From positions 10,589 through 74,588 of the forward strand of contig JACKHH010000015.1 in the NCBI GenBank assembly GCA_020639095.1: 64,000 nucleotides of DNA, written 5' to 3'. Position numbers and translations under genes: made by a program. The stretch is from Phycisphaerales bacterium. GTDB taxonomy: Bacteria > Planctomycetota > Phycisphaerae > UBA1845. The notes under the pieces are model-generated. The model was not told the DNA's origin. It saw nothing but the letters and a program-made list of their open reading frames with translations, and did no database searches. The stretch's first letter is position 1. Every line of letters begins with the position of its first letter. Positions 8,051 through 16,718 of this stretch are shown piece after piece.

Positions 8051-10318
8051 ATGCCTGTCGACTTTGAAACGATCGATGAAATCCTCAACACCGCGTGGCG
8101 CGAAGAGCGTCAGATGCTTTTCGAGCACGAGGTCTACGCGCTGATCCATGCCTCCGGTGCGGTGCGCGTGCCGCGTACGGTGTTTCGCGGGGCGGGTGAT
8201 TCGTTCTCAGCCGGTGATCTTGAGAGCGTGCCGGGTGAGCGCGCGGTGCTCAAAATCGTCTCGCCCGATCTGGCGCACAAGAGTGATCTTGGCGGGGTGC
8301 GTTTCGTGTCGCGCGATCTCGACGCGATCAACCAGGTGGCGACGGAGTTTGAGAAAGTCGCGAAAGGTGCGAATGCACGGCTGGCTGGTGCGGTACTTTG
8401 CGAATACATGCCGCACGATGCCGCGAGCCTGGGCAACGAACTCTTCGTGGGCATTCGCGCCGCGCGCGCGTTCGGACCGATCATCGCCGCCGGTCTGGGC
8501 GGGGTACACACTGAGTACCTCGCATCGGTCACGCAGAAAGGAAAAGCCGTTGCCACCGCGCTCGCGGAACAGACCGACGGCAAACGTTTCTTCGCGCTCT
8601 TCCAACGCACGATGGCGTACGACATTCTCTCGGGCAACGCGCGCGGGTATCGCCGCATCATCGAGGACGACACGCTCATCGAGTGCTTTGACGCGTTCAT
8701 CGCGATGGCGCATCGCTATTGCGACAACGAGCGCACCGGCAAGCCGCTGATCGCTGAGCTTGAAGTGAACCCCTTCGCGCTTACCGATGGGCATATGGTT
8801 CCGCTTGATGGCCTGTGTTCGCTGACCAGCGCACGTGCGACCGTTCCTCCACGGCCGATTGCGAAAATTGGCAACCTGCTCAAACCAAAGTCGATGGCGA
8901 TCGTCGGAGTGTCGTCGCGCGGGATGAACATGGGCCGGGTTATTCTGAACAACGTGCTCGCGTGCGGGTTTGACACGTCGCGGCTCTTCGTGATCAAGCC
9001 CGATGCCGACATGGTTGACGGTGTGCGCTGCGTGCCCGCGATCGCGGACTTGCCGGAGGCGGTTGATCTGCTGGTCGTTGCGGTAGCGGCTCCCCAGGTT
9101 CCGGGGATCGCTGACGAGGTAATCGATTCCGGCAAGGCGCAGTCGGTGATTCTGATTCCGGGTGGGATGGGCGAAACGGAGGAGGGCCGCGGGCCGGAGG
9201 AACGCCTGCGTCAGCGTATCGCGTCGGTGCGCAGCCAGCGTGCGGACGGCGGGCCGGTGTTTCTCGGGGGGAATTGCCTCGGCGTGCAGTCGCGGCCCGG
9301 AAAGTACGACACCATGTTCATCCCAGCCGACAAGCTGGCCAAGCGTTGGGAGTTCCCTGCACGCCGGACCGCTGTCGTGTCGCAGAGCGGTGCGTACGTC
9401 ATCACGCGTTTGAGCAACCTGGAGACGCTCGACCCCGAGTTCGCGATCTCCATCGGCAACCAGATCGACCTCACCATCTCCGATGTGGTGCGCTACCTTG
9501 ATGAACACACCGACGTCGAAGTCTTCGGCATATACGTTGAAGGTTTCCGCGAACTCGACGGGTTGGAGATGGCTCGCGCGGTGCGCCGGGCGGTGTCGCG
9601 CGGCAGCGACGTCATCTTCTACAAAGCCGGTCGCACCGCATCGGGGCGTGCAGCCACCGCGGGGCATACCGCATCGATCGCCGGCGACTACAACGTCTGC
9701 GAAGCCGCGTTAACCTCGGCGGGGGCGCTCGTCGCCGAGACGTTCAAGGAGTTCGAGAACCTCGTGCAGCTTGCCGCCCACCTCCATGGCCGGGTGTTTA
9801 CAGGCCGGCGCATCGGTGCGGTGAGCAACGCGGGCTATGAAGTTGTCGGTATGGCGGATGCAACGGTCGGCCCGAACCATCAGGTCGCGTTTGGCGAGCT
9901 GCGCTACACCGACCAAGCCGAGCTGCGCACCATCCTCCAGCGATACCAACTTGATCGTCTGGTCAACCTGACGAACCCGCTCGACCTGACGCCTATGGCT
10001 GGTGACGCCGCGCACGAAGAGGTGCTCCGCCTCATGCTGGAATGCCCTAACATCGACGCCGTCGTCGCCAGCTTCGTGCCGCTCACGCCCGCGATGAAGA
10101 CTACGCCCGAGGAAATCGGCGACGCAAGTTCGCTCGCACATCGTTTGCCCAAGCTGTTCGCTGAGTCGTCGAAGCCCCTGGTCGTCGCGATCGATTCGGG
10201 TTCGCTCTATGATCCACTCGCCCGAGCGATCCGAACCGGCGGCGTGCCCGTGTTCCGCTCCGCCGACAGCGCCGTGCGGGCTTTGGGGCGATACCTCTGC
10301 CACCGAGCACGCGAATAG
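8051..10318 (+). CDS. ADP-forming acyl-CoA synthetase (acetate-CoA ligase type), permuted
   Basis: A 755-residue NDP-forming acyl-CoA synthetase, interconverting acyl-CoA, ADP and phosphate with acid, CoA and ATP. The ATP-grasp (beta) domain comes first (about residues 1-260), with VLKIVSPDLAHKSDLGGVRF and LAELEVNPFAL. The CoA-binding Rossmann domain follows near 275-400 (KSMAIVGVSSRGMNMGRVIL), then the succinyl-CoA-ligase-like domains. The phosphohistidine motif is GHTASIAGD near residue 538. This beta-before-alpha order differs from the commoner alpha-beta arrangement. The start is the ATG at 8051 with GGAGG five to nine bases before it. The frame is open upstream to 7907 but crosses hairpin repeats. 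A strong terminator follows at 10361. Confidence 0.88.
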   Translation: MPVDFETIDEILNTAWREERQMLFEHEVYALIHASGAVRVPRTVFRGAGDSFSAGDLESVPGERAVLKIVSPDLAHKSDLGGVRFVSRDLDAINQVATEFEKVAKGANARLAGAVLCEYMPHDAASLGNELFVGIRAARAFGPIIAAGLGGVHTEYLASVTQKGKAVATALAEQTDGKRFFALFQRTMAYDILSGNARGYRRIIEDDTLIECFDAFIAMAHRYCDNERTGKPLIAELEVNPFALTDGHMVPLDGLCSLTSARATVPPRPIAKIGNLLKPKSMAIVGVSSRGMNMGRVILNNVLACGFDTSRLFVIKPDADMVDGVRCVPAIADLPEAVDLLVVAVAAPQVPGIADEVIDSGKAQSVILIPGGMGETEEGRGPEERLRQRIASVRSQRADGGPVFLGGNCLGVQSRPGKYDTMFIPADKLAKRWEFPARRTAVVSQSGAYVITRLSNLETLDPEFAISIGNQIDLTISDVVRYLDEHTDVEVFGIYVEGFRELDGLEMARAVRRAVSRGSDVIFYKAGRTASGRAATAGHTASIAGDYNVCEAALTSAGALVAETFKEFENLVQLAAHLHGRVFTGRRIGAVSNAGYEVVGMADATVGPNHQVAFGELRYTDQAELRTILQRYQLDRLVNLTNPLDLTPMAGDAAHEEVLRLMLECPNIDAVVASFVPLTPAMKTTPEEIGDASSLAHRLPKLFAESSKPLVVAIDSGSLYDPLARAIRTGGVPVFRSADSAVRALGRYLCHRARE

Positions 10319-10360
10319 TGGTGTGCGCAAACGCGCCGCGTGCGATACGGGATAAACAAG

Positions 10361-10405
10361 AACGCCCGCAAGCGATTTGATTTCGCTTGCGGGCGTTTTG
10401 TTTTG
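10361..10405. terminator. Strong intrinsic terminator between convergent genes
   Basis: A perfect 15-bp stem, AACGCCCGCAAGCGA at 10361-10375 and its complement at 10383-10397, has a seven-base loop and is followed by TTTTGTTTTG. It lies just downstream of the acyl-CoA synthetase stop. On the minus strand it could also serve the PDZ gene, although the run of Ts there is shorter. Confidence 0.85.
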
Positions 10406-10466
10406 TGGTGCAGGCATCTTGCCTGCATACGATTTGAGTTGTCGCGATGCAGGCTGGAAGCCTGCA
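10404..10466. repeat. Paired TGCAGGC inverted repeats
   Basis: Two short palindromes lie 20 bases apart: TGCAGGC/GCCTGCA at 10409-10427 and TGCAGGCT/AGCCTGCA at 10448-10466. The first, with its TTGTGG lead, nearly matches the element at 6915-6938. The arrangement looks like a REP-type unit of two palindromes. Confidence 0.55.
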
Positions 10467-10493
10467 TCACATTGTCACTTGCCGCGTCTTCGC

Positions 10494-11870
10494 TTATTCA
10501 GCCAGGTCCGCATTCATGACCGCGTCGTAGCGATCGAACGCTTCGGGGTCGCGGGCGGCGAGGTCGTTCTCATCGGTGAAGACGGTGACGACTTCGGTGT
10601 CGCCCTTGCGGACGGTCATCTCGATGTTGCCGTTGGGCTGCACCTTGAACGTTCGTGATGCTTTTCCAAAGAAGCCCGACGCCTGGCCCGGCTCGAAGTG
10701 GAACTCGAAGTTGCCGAGCGCGTCCTGCAACGACTCATGGATTTTCGCCATCTCGGCTGGGTCTATCTTCACGCTGCTGCCGAACGACTTGATGAGGTCG
10801 TTGTGCAGGTCGCTGAAGTCGAAGTCCGACGGATCAACCGATACGTTCAAATCAAAGGTGTAGGTCTGGCCGTTGTCGCCAACCCACGAGCCGCCCGCAC
10901 CTGACGCGCTGCGGTTGTAAATCTCAAATGCGTCGGCGTCCGCGGCCTCCAGGGCGGCTGCATCGGCGTACTGTGCCTCGACTGCGTTGTCTTCGTCGTC
11001 GGAGGCGTAGCGCTTCACGGTGATCGGTCCGTCACCTTCCTGGCGAATGTCGAGTACTTCGCCGTTGTCATCGTTCTGAATTTCGATGACGCGGTTGCCG
11101 TCCCGCACCGCGACCTGCACGCTCGTGCCGCTATTGTCGAGGAATTGCAGAACACCCGCGGGCAGGTTGTCGAGGTCGCCCGCGTTGAGAATGGTCATTT
11201 TGCCCTGCGGATTGACCATCCCGATGTGCGGATTCACGATGACCTTGTCGCGGAACTTGATGTCCGGCGTGTGCAGCCATTGAATTCCGCCGTCTCTCGG
11301 CGACGCGAGCGTCGCGCTGATGTCCATCGCGGTCCCGTCACGCAGGATTGAGAAATCCACCGTCGTGCCCGCTCCGAGTCCGCCGATCATTTTTGCGAGA
11401 TCCGATACTTCCGTGGAGATCGCTTCGCCGTTGACGGCGGTGATGACGTCGCCCTTTTGCAGGCCCGCCTGCTCCGCCGGGCTGTCACTGACCACGTTGA
11501 GCACGACCACGCCCTTGTCGACCTCTTCAGTTTCGCCATTGCGCACAACAGTGTGCCCCAGCGCCACGCCCAGCCAGCCGCGATTCGGGTCGACTTCCAA
11601 GGCGTGCGTGAATACGTTGACGTGCGGCGCGTCGCCATCGTTGGCAACGGCGCTGATAAACATCGCGTGGGCATCGTTCGCGCCGTCCAGAACGGCTGTC
11701 CCGTCGTCGCCGATTCGGATGACCTTGACGTTTTTGCTGACGTTGCCGTTGTCATCGGCTTCGACGGTGACGACAACCGCGTTGCTCTTTTCCGCTACCG
11801 TTCCGGTCTGATCGATTGCCAGTGCGGGCGCTACCAGCGCCAGACTGCAAAGAAAAGTGATTGCCTTCAT
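10494..11870 (-). CDS. Secreted or periplasmic PDZ-domain protein
   Basis: A 458-residue exported protein. The ATG at 11870 has AAAGGA upstream and starts a signal peptide (MKAITFLCSLALVAPALA). The frame upstream to 11948 lacks such features. A single PDZ domain (about residues 88-185) has the carboxylate-binding loop region GWLGVALG and the GLQKGDVITAVNGEAI segment. No Ser/His/Asp protease motif is visible, so it is not an HtrA-type protease as far as I can see. The remainder is rich in Asp, Asn and Ala and has no family I recognise. It is third in the order sigma factor, anti-sigma factor, PDZ protein, with 118 bases between it and the anti-sigma gene. A role in sensing envelope state for that sigma system is plausible by analogy with RseB/DegS-type control, but this is inference. 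Confidence 0.8.
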   Translation of the reverse strand: MKAITFLCSLALVAPALAIDQTGTVAEKSNAVVVTVEADDNGNVSKNVKVIRIGDDGTAVLDGANDAHAMFISAVANDGDAPHVNVFTHALEVDPNRGWLGVALGHTVVRNGETEEVDKGVVVLNVVSDSPAEQAGLQKGDVITAVNGEAISTEVSDLAKMIGGLGAGTTVDFSILRDGTAMDISATLASPRDGGIQWLHTPDIKFRDKVIVNPHIGMVNPQGKMTILNAGDLDNLPAGVLQFLDNSGTSVQVAVRDGNRVIEIQNDDNGEVLDIRQEGDGPITVKRYASDDEDNAVEAQYADAAALEAADADAFEIYNRSASGAGGSWVGDNGQTYTFDLNVSVDPSDFDFSDLHNDLIKSFGSSVKIDPAEMAKIHESLQDALGNFEFHFEPGQASGFFGKASRTFKVQPNGNIEMTVRKGDTEVVTVFTDENDLAARDPEAFDRYDAVMNADLAE

Positions 11871-11988
11871 GGGGGTTTTCCTTTCCATCAACTTACAGGG
11901 TGCGAGAAATGTCCGGTTCCCGACCGCTCCGGGCCCGATGATTGACATGGTTACGTCCCTCTTGCGCGCAATATCGTGTCCCCGCGTG

Positions 11989-12654
11989 TCAAATGGGGTT
12001 TTTCGTATAGTCCAATTCGTCGCCGTCGCGTTCGACTTCGCGAACGTGGTCGACGTCGATGAGGTAAAGATTGCCCGACTTGTCCGTAATCAGCAGGCGA
12101 TTTCGCTGCGTCACGCGATCGAGTTCACGCGGCGACTGTGCGGACACCGTCCAGATCCCGCCCTCGCTCGGCTGCAAAGTCTGCATCGCGGGGTTGGAGC
12201 CGATCGGATTGGTACCTACCGTGGGAATCATCGCGTGGCTGTTGCCGGTGTGCTTGACGTTGTTTGCCAGCGAGTTGTTGCTGACGGGCGTCGGCGATTG
12301 CAGGTTCGCGTCCCGGGCTGGCGGGGTTTGCAAAAACACAACCAGCGCCAAGCATGCCGCGAGCGCGCTACCCACCAGCATCCACCGCCCACCGCGATGA
12401 TGCGCTGCGGGGCGTGATGCCGCGGGCTGTGATTCCGGCGCGGGCACCACAAGTCGCGGTGCCTGCCGCCGCGCGGCGCAATCACGGAGCACCTCAGCTG
12501 CCAGGGTATCGATGGCGGCGTACTGCTCGAGCATCTGCCGGGCGGCGGGGTTACGCAGCAACTCGCGATCCAACTCGAGCTGTTCGTCCGCCGTGAGTTC
12601 ACCATCAAGCCGGCGCGAGATCAGACGTTCCAGTTGTTCGTTCACGTGCGTCAT
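11989..12654 (-). CDS. Anti-sigma factor-like single-pass membrane protein
   Basis: A 221-residue protein. The N-terminal helical domain (MTHVNEQLERLISRRLDGELTAD..., residues 1-60) looks like the cytoplasmic anti-sigma domain that sequesters ECF sigma factors. The L-x-R-x-L-D-G-E-L pattern is typical. A zinc-type HxxxCxxC motif is not present. One TM helix lies at about residues 91-109, followed by an extracytoplasmic C-terminal domain of about 110 residues. Its end contains predicted beta-strands (NRLLITDKSGNLYLIDVDHV). The start is two bases after the sigma gene stop, so the two are almost certainly translationally coupled. Its assignment rests on this pairing and the N-terminal pattern. 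Confidence 0.85.
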   Translation of the reverse strand: MTHVNEQLERLISRRLDGELTADEQLELDRELLRNPAARQMLEQYAAIDTLAAEVLRDCAARRQAPRLVVPAPESQPAASRPAAHHRGGRWMLVGSALAACLALVVFLQTPPARDANLQSPTPVSNNSLANNVKHTGNSHAMIPTVGTNPIGSNPAMQTLQPSEGGIWTVSAQSPRELDRVTQRNRLLITDKSGNLYLIDVDHVREVERDGDELDYTKNPI

Positions 12655-12656
12655 GG

Positions 12657-13229
12657 TTACAGCATTCCTTGCAAAGCGTCGCGCAGCTTTCGCCGCGCCC
12701 GCACCAGCCGAGTCTCGACCGTGTCTACCGGCACATCGAGCACCTCGGCGATTTGTCGATAACTCCATCCCTCCAGGTGGCGAAGCGTGAGCACTTCGCG
12801 GTACAGCGGCGAGAGCGCGTCGATGGCTTCGCGAACGGCTTGGCGTTGCTCGGCGCGGGTGAGGCTGTCGTCCGCGTCGGGTGCATGGCCTGCTCCGACC
12901 GCGCCGGCGTTGAGCGTTTCCGCGAAACGTTTGCGACGCGTGATGTCGCGGCCCGCGTCGACTGCGGCGTTACGCGCCAGGCGGTACAACCAGTTGCGCC
13001 ACTTGCCGACATCGCGAAGCTCCGTCGCCCGTTCCCAAACGGTGGTCCAGACCTGCTGGGTCACGTCGTCGACGCGGTGCGGATCGCCCAGGACCGAATA
13101 GACGATGCCGCGCACCCAGCCGTCCTGGCGGCGCAACAGCTCACGGAAGGCGTCGGGGTCACCCTGCTGGATGGCCTCGATCACCGGCTGGTCCGGATCA
13201 GGTTCCGTCGTCGCCGCCATTTGACTCAT
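12657..13229 (-). CDS. ECF RNA polymerase sigma factor
   Basis: A 190-residue sigma-70 family protein of extracytoplasmic-function type. Region 2 includes DAFRELLRRQDGWVRGIVY and VDDVTQQVWTTVWERA, with the core-binding and -10-melting helices ending in KWRNWLYRLARNAAVD. Region 4 is LSPLYREVLTLRHLEGWSYRQIAE, a helix-turn-helix, followed by VDTVETRLVRARRKLRDAL. The ATG at 13229 is preferred; 13220 or the farther upstream 13286 are possible. It heads a three-gene set with the anti-sigma and PDZ genes. Its target promoter cannot be derived from the window; ECF genes often autoregulate. Confidence 0.93.
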   Translation of the reverse strand: MSQMAATTEPDPDQPVIEAIQQGDPDAFRELLRRQDGWVRGIVYSVLGDPHRVDDVTQQVWTTVWERATELRDVGKWRNWLYRLARNAAVDAGRDITRRKRFAETLNAGAVGAGHAPDADDSLTRAEQRQAVREAIDALSPLYREVLTLRHLEGWSYRQIAEVLDVPVDTVETRLVRARRKLRDALQGML

Positions 13230-13328
13230 CACCCATACAGACGAACGCAAACCCGCCAGCCTGTCAGCCGGCGGGAGGATTTTCAAGAGAATCGCGAGGA
13301 TATGGGACGAAGGAGCGGTTCTTGGGGC

Positions 13329-15197
13329 CTACGCCTGCGTTGTGACAGGATACGCCCTTTGCAACGCCAGTTCGCGGGCTTCTTCGTAGGCTGGGTGCAG
13401 TTCGGTCCAGTCCAGGCACTCGGAGAGGCGCTCTACGCGGTTGCGCATCTGGATGCGCTGACGACGCGTCATCTGCGCGAAGCGGATGAGCACGTCGGTG
13501 AGTTGGTCGATGGCGGCACCCGTGTCCACGTGCCGACGCTTGAGCACATAAATCCCATTCTCCTCGTGGTCGAGCACGTTGGCTTGGATGAACGCGCCGA
13601 AACCGCTGAGGTCGGTACACACCGAGGGGATACCCAGCACGGCACACTCAGCCGGCGTGTACCCCCAGGGCTCGTAGTACGATGGGAAAACCCCAAGATG
13701 GCAGCCGCGGACGAACTCGGGATAGTCCATGCGAAAGAGCGGATTGGTGCGGTTGATGAATTCCGGATGGAAGACAACCTTCACGCGATCGTGCGCGTTG
13801 TTGAAGAGCTGGCGGTGACGCAGATGGTTGAGCACCGGATCGCTGTGCTCATCGTACATGTGGTGGGTCACGATCGGCGGCAGTTCCGTCTTCGCGCGCG
13901 TGTGCAGCAGGCGCTTGAGCACGACCATCTCTTCCGGTTTGATCAGGTCTTCCGATTCGGGCAGTTCGCCGCGCGCCGCGATCTCGAAAAGCCGGTGGCG
14001 GAAGTTGTTCCCAATCTCATCGCAACTGCTCCGCAACTCCTGGAGCATGGTGTGCGCCTGCAACACCTCGACGTTGAGGTGGCGCGTAGCAGCCGCGGTT
14101 ACGATGAACGCGACCACCGTCGTTTCGCTGCCCGCGTGCATCAGGTGATGGTTGAGCCGCGAGAGCGCTTCGATGAATACGTCGATGCCCTTGTTGTGAT
14201 ACTCGTAGCGCCCCGACGTGAAGAGGTAGATCGTCTTGTCCAGGTCAAATGAGTACGTGCCGAAGAAGTGACCCTGCACGAATTGGTTGATGCGCTCCTT
14301 CGACTGCCGGTGCATGTTCTGAAACTCATGCAGCGCGGCAAACTTCTCGACGCGCAGTCCGTTGGGTAGCACCTTCTCAGGCCGGCGCTTCAGCAGGTGG
14401 TCCGCCTCCAGCGCGGTGATGTCCGAAACGGTCGTGAACACATGCGAGCCGGTGCTCGCGGCGCGCTCGATGCAGTAGCGGTGGTAAATCTGGCGTTCAC
14501 CGGCTTCCGCGTCGGGGTTGATCCACGGCAAACGTTCGTAAAAGTCCGTCGTGGATGCGCAGAGGTAGCGGCCCAGCAGCGTCGCGTGCGTGGTAAAGAC
14601 GGTCGCGAGCGGCAGTTCGCGGCGACGCACGATGGGTAGGGCAGCGGCTGCCAGCCATTCGTGAAAATGCGCGATGATCTGCCGCCGGCCTCCGTACCGG
14701 TTGCACAGGTCCTCGAAGAATTCCGCGACGAGATAGCCGAAGGCGATGCTGTCGTTCGTTTCGGAGTCTTCGTCGGGATAGTGGATTCCACAATCCTGCC
14801 AGTAGCGCGCGCGGAACTCGTTGAGTCGCGGGAACGCGGCGTAGAAATCGATGAGCAGGACGCGGGGATTTCCGGTGACGAGCCACCGGCCATAGTGTAC
14901 CTGCGTGCCCGCAGCCCGTAGGTTTTCGATCGTCGGTCCGAGGATTTCGCCGGGTTCGAGTTCTTCAAACTCCATCGCGGCGCTGCCGGGCGCGTACGGT
15001 CCGATCAGGCAGTAGCGATCACCGTAGAGTTCCTGGGTGATCGCAGCCTTTGAACGCAGCACGGTGTAGATGCCGCCGACGCGCCGGCACACTTCCCATG
15101 CGACTTCAAAGAGCAGCGGTCCGGATTCGATGTCGACAAGTGATTCGTCGTCAACAGGGATATGCCCAATACCTTTGGTTGTGCGCTTGGTTGCCAT
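13329..15197 (-). CDS. Glycogen synthase of the eukaryote-like GT3 family
   Basis: A 622-residue glycosyltransferase that extends alpha-1,4-glucan from a nucleotide sugar. It belongs to GT3, the fungal and animal glycogen synthase family, not to bacterial GlgA (GT5). The N-terminus has FEVAWEVCRRVGGIYTVLRSK and DRYCLIGPY, as in GT3. The acceptor region is IIAHFHEWLAAAALPIVR and VFTTHATLLGRYL. The C-terminal GT-B domain has YEPWGYTPAECAVLGIPSVC followed by DLSGFGAF, the E-x7-E catalytic signature region. GT3 enzymes occur in some bacteria, including planctomycetes and Bacteroidetes. The start at 15197 follows from family alignment; the longer frame to 15449 begins with unrelated sequence. The regulatory phosphorylation tails of animal enzymes are absent. 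It lies 99 bases upstream of the sigma gene on the same strand. Confidence 0.93.
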   Translation of the reverse strand: MATKRTTKGIGHIPVDDESLVDIESGPLLFEVAWEVCRRVGGIYTVLRSKAAITQELYGDRYCLIGPYAPGSAAMEFEELEPGEILGPTIENLRAAGTQVHYGRWLVTGNPRVLLIDFYAAFPRLNEFRARYWQDCGIHYPDEDSETNDSIAFGYLVAEFFEDLCNRYGGRRQIIAHFHEWLAAAALPIVRRRELPLATVFTTHATLLGRYLCASTTDFYERLPWINPDAEAGERQIYHRYCIERAASTGSHVFTTVSDITALEADHLLKRRPEKVLPNGLRVEKFAALHEFQNMHRQSKERINQFVQGHFFGTYSFDLDKTIYLFTSGRYEYHNKGIDVFIEALSRLNHHLMHAGSETTVVAFIVTAAATRHLNVEVLQAHTMLQELRSSCDEIGNNFRHRLFEIAARGELPESEDLIKPEEMVVLKRLLHTRAKTELPPIVTHHMYDEHSDPVLNHLRHRQLFNNAHDRVKVVFHPEFINRTNPLFRMDYPEFVRGCHLGVFPSYYEPWGYTPAECAVLGIPSVCTDLSGFGAFIQANVLDHEENGIYVLKRRHVDTGAAIDQLTDVLIRFAQMTRRQRIQMRNRVERLSECLDWTELHPAYEEARELALQRAYPVTTQA

Positions 15198-15476
15198 GAT
15201 CGAATGATGCTGTGATAAGCCGTGCTCAGTTCTCGTAATCCGAAGGTTCACACGCCGAATACGAGGATAACGGCCCGCGCCGCGTTTGTCGCGTAGCGCG
15301 TCCTGAGGTGCGTGCAACAAAGATTGGGCGCGCGTTCTCCCGTGTCGCAGTGCATGTCGGCGCACTCCGCCTATGCTCGCCATTTCGCCAACACGCGCAC
15401 GGTGATTCGGCGCTGGCTTCCCGCCCGCATCGGATGCGCGAAAGGTCAATGGGGGAGTACTGGTAGGGCGAACTGC

Positions 15477-16595
15477 CTACCGGCGTTGAACTGCGGTCGC
15501 GATCGAGCGGCGCGCCACGCGGGCGAAGTCACTCTTGGGCACGAGTACGCGGAAGGTCGGGCCGAAACCGAAGTTGCCCTCCGGGCGCTGCACCGGCCCG
15601 CGCTCGAAGATCATCGTCGGGAAGTAACGGTAGCCCGAGCCGTCGCCGAAACCGGCTGCTGGAGGTCGCCGTGTGCCAGCGCCATAAAGTTGGTTGCCGC
15701 CCGGGCCGAGGCTCGAATAGCCCGTTCGGTTGGCGACCATGAAGTCGATGTCATCGGGGCTCAGCGACTGGAATTCGTAGGGGCTGATGGCGCGATCGAA
15801 GATCTCCTGGTTGATCCACATCCGCGCGATGTTGCCGTCGGTCGCGTACTCACCGGGATGGACGCGGCGGCGTTCTTCGGCGTCCTTCGAGAAGGCTTCG
15901 ACCAAACCAGACCGCGCGAGCGAAATGTGGAAGGTACCGCTCACCGGTTCGATCTCGATTTCCCAACCTTCGGTTCCGCGCTTGGCCAGCGTCGCGACCG
16001 TGGAGTCAACGACGACATCGCTGCGCAGCGTACCTTCGCTGCTACCGCCGCGCACCGCGCCGTAACCTAAGCCGATACGGATGCGCTGCTCGTCGATCGT
16101 GCGACGATAGTCGGAAATCTTCGCCAGCGTACCGCGACGAAGCTGGATGACGGTGAGGTTCGGTCCTTCGCCGAATTGTAGCGTGCACTTGGAACGCATA
16201 CCCGTGCGGATCTGCGTGTCGGGCGCGATCTGCTGATCCTTCTCCACCGGCTTCCATGCGTCCATGTCGAGCGCGTTTGCATCGCCCGGTGCGGACTCAA
16301 CCGTGCCTTCGACCTCGATGACGATGGCGCGCAATTCCTCGCCCTCCGCAGGGTCAGCCGGTGCTTGCGGATCGGCCACGTTGCCCGTAGCAGCCGCTGG
16401 TTGCACGGACGTGGCGGGCTTGCTCGTGGCCACCGGGGTCGCGGAAACGTTCGTCGCCTGGGTGGTGTCCGGTGTCGCAACCGCCGGTGCTTGGGTCTGC
16501 TGGTCCGCGGTCTGCGCGAAGGCAGCCGACGCGCACAGCGCCACCGCGAGTGCCAACTGTCCGAAGTATCTCATTTGCTTGTGCCCGATCGTCAT
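15477..16595 (-). CDS. Exported FecR-domain protein
   Basis: A 372-residue protein. The ATG at 16595 has GGGAG nine or ten bases upstream. A signal peptide is seen a few residues later (RYFGQLALAVALCASAAFAQ). An Ala/Thr/Pro-rich linker precedes a FecR-like beta domain at about residues 80-250. That domain begins EVEGTVESAPGDANALD, with DTQIRTGMRSKCTLQFGEG and LAKISDYRR. FecR domains here are probably carbohydrate or cell-wall related structural modules rather than iron-signalling regulators, because no FecI-type gene or TM sensor is linked. The C-terminal 120 residues have a Gly/Tyr-rich stretch and no recognisable family. It follows the lipoprotein gene by 123 bases in the same direction and is likely part of the barrel-lipoprotein operon. 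Confidence 0.82.
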   Translation of the reverse strand: MTIGHKQMRYFGQLALAVALCASAAFAQTADQQTQAPAVATPDTTQATNVSATPVATSKPATSVQPAAATGNVADPQAPADPAEGEELRAIVIEVEGTVESAPGDANALDMDAWKPVEKDQQIAPDTQIRTGMRSKCTLQFGEGPNLTVIQLRRGTLAKISDYRRTIDEQRIRIGLGYGAVRGGSSEGTLRSDVVVDSTVATLAKRGTEGWEIEIEPVSGTFHISLARSGLVEAFSKDAEERRRVHPGEYATDGNIARMWINQEIFDRAISPYEFQSLSPDDIDFMVANRTGYSSLGPGGNQLYGAGTRRPPAAGFGDGSGYRYFPTMIFERGPVQRPEGNFGFGPTFRVLVPKSDFARVARRSIATAVQRR

Positions 16596-16718
16596 TGCTT
16601 GTTCTCCCTCTCCCCGCGCGAACTTCGTCCCGCGGTTCAACGGAGTATAGGACCACACCAACCGCCCGGACTACAGCCCTGAGCGGTGCGAAAACGGCGG
16701 TCGCTGCCGCCAGGGGCG

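Noticed and set aside
8051..10318. Start at 7907 for the acyl-CoA synthetase
   Set aside because: That extension runs through intergenic hairpin repeats; GGAGG before 8051 and the family N-terminus favour the later start.
10494..11870. HtrA/Deg protease
   Set aside because: Only a PDZ domain is visible, with no catalytic Ser-protease motif.
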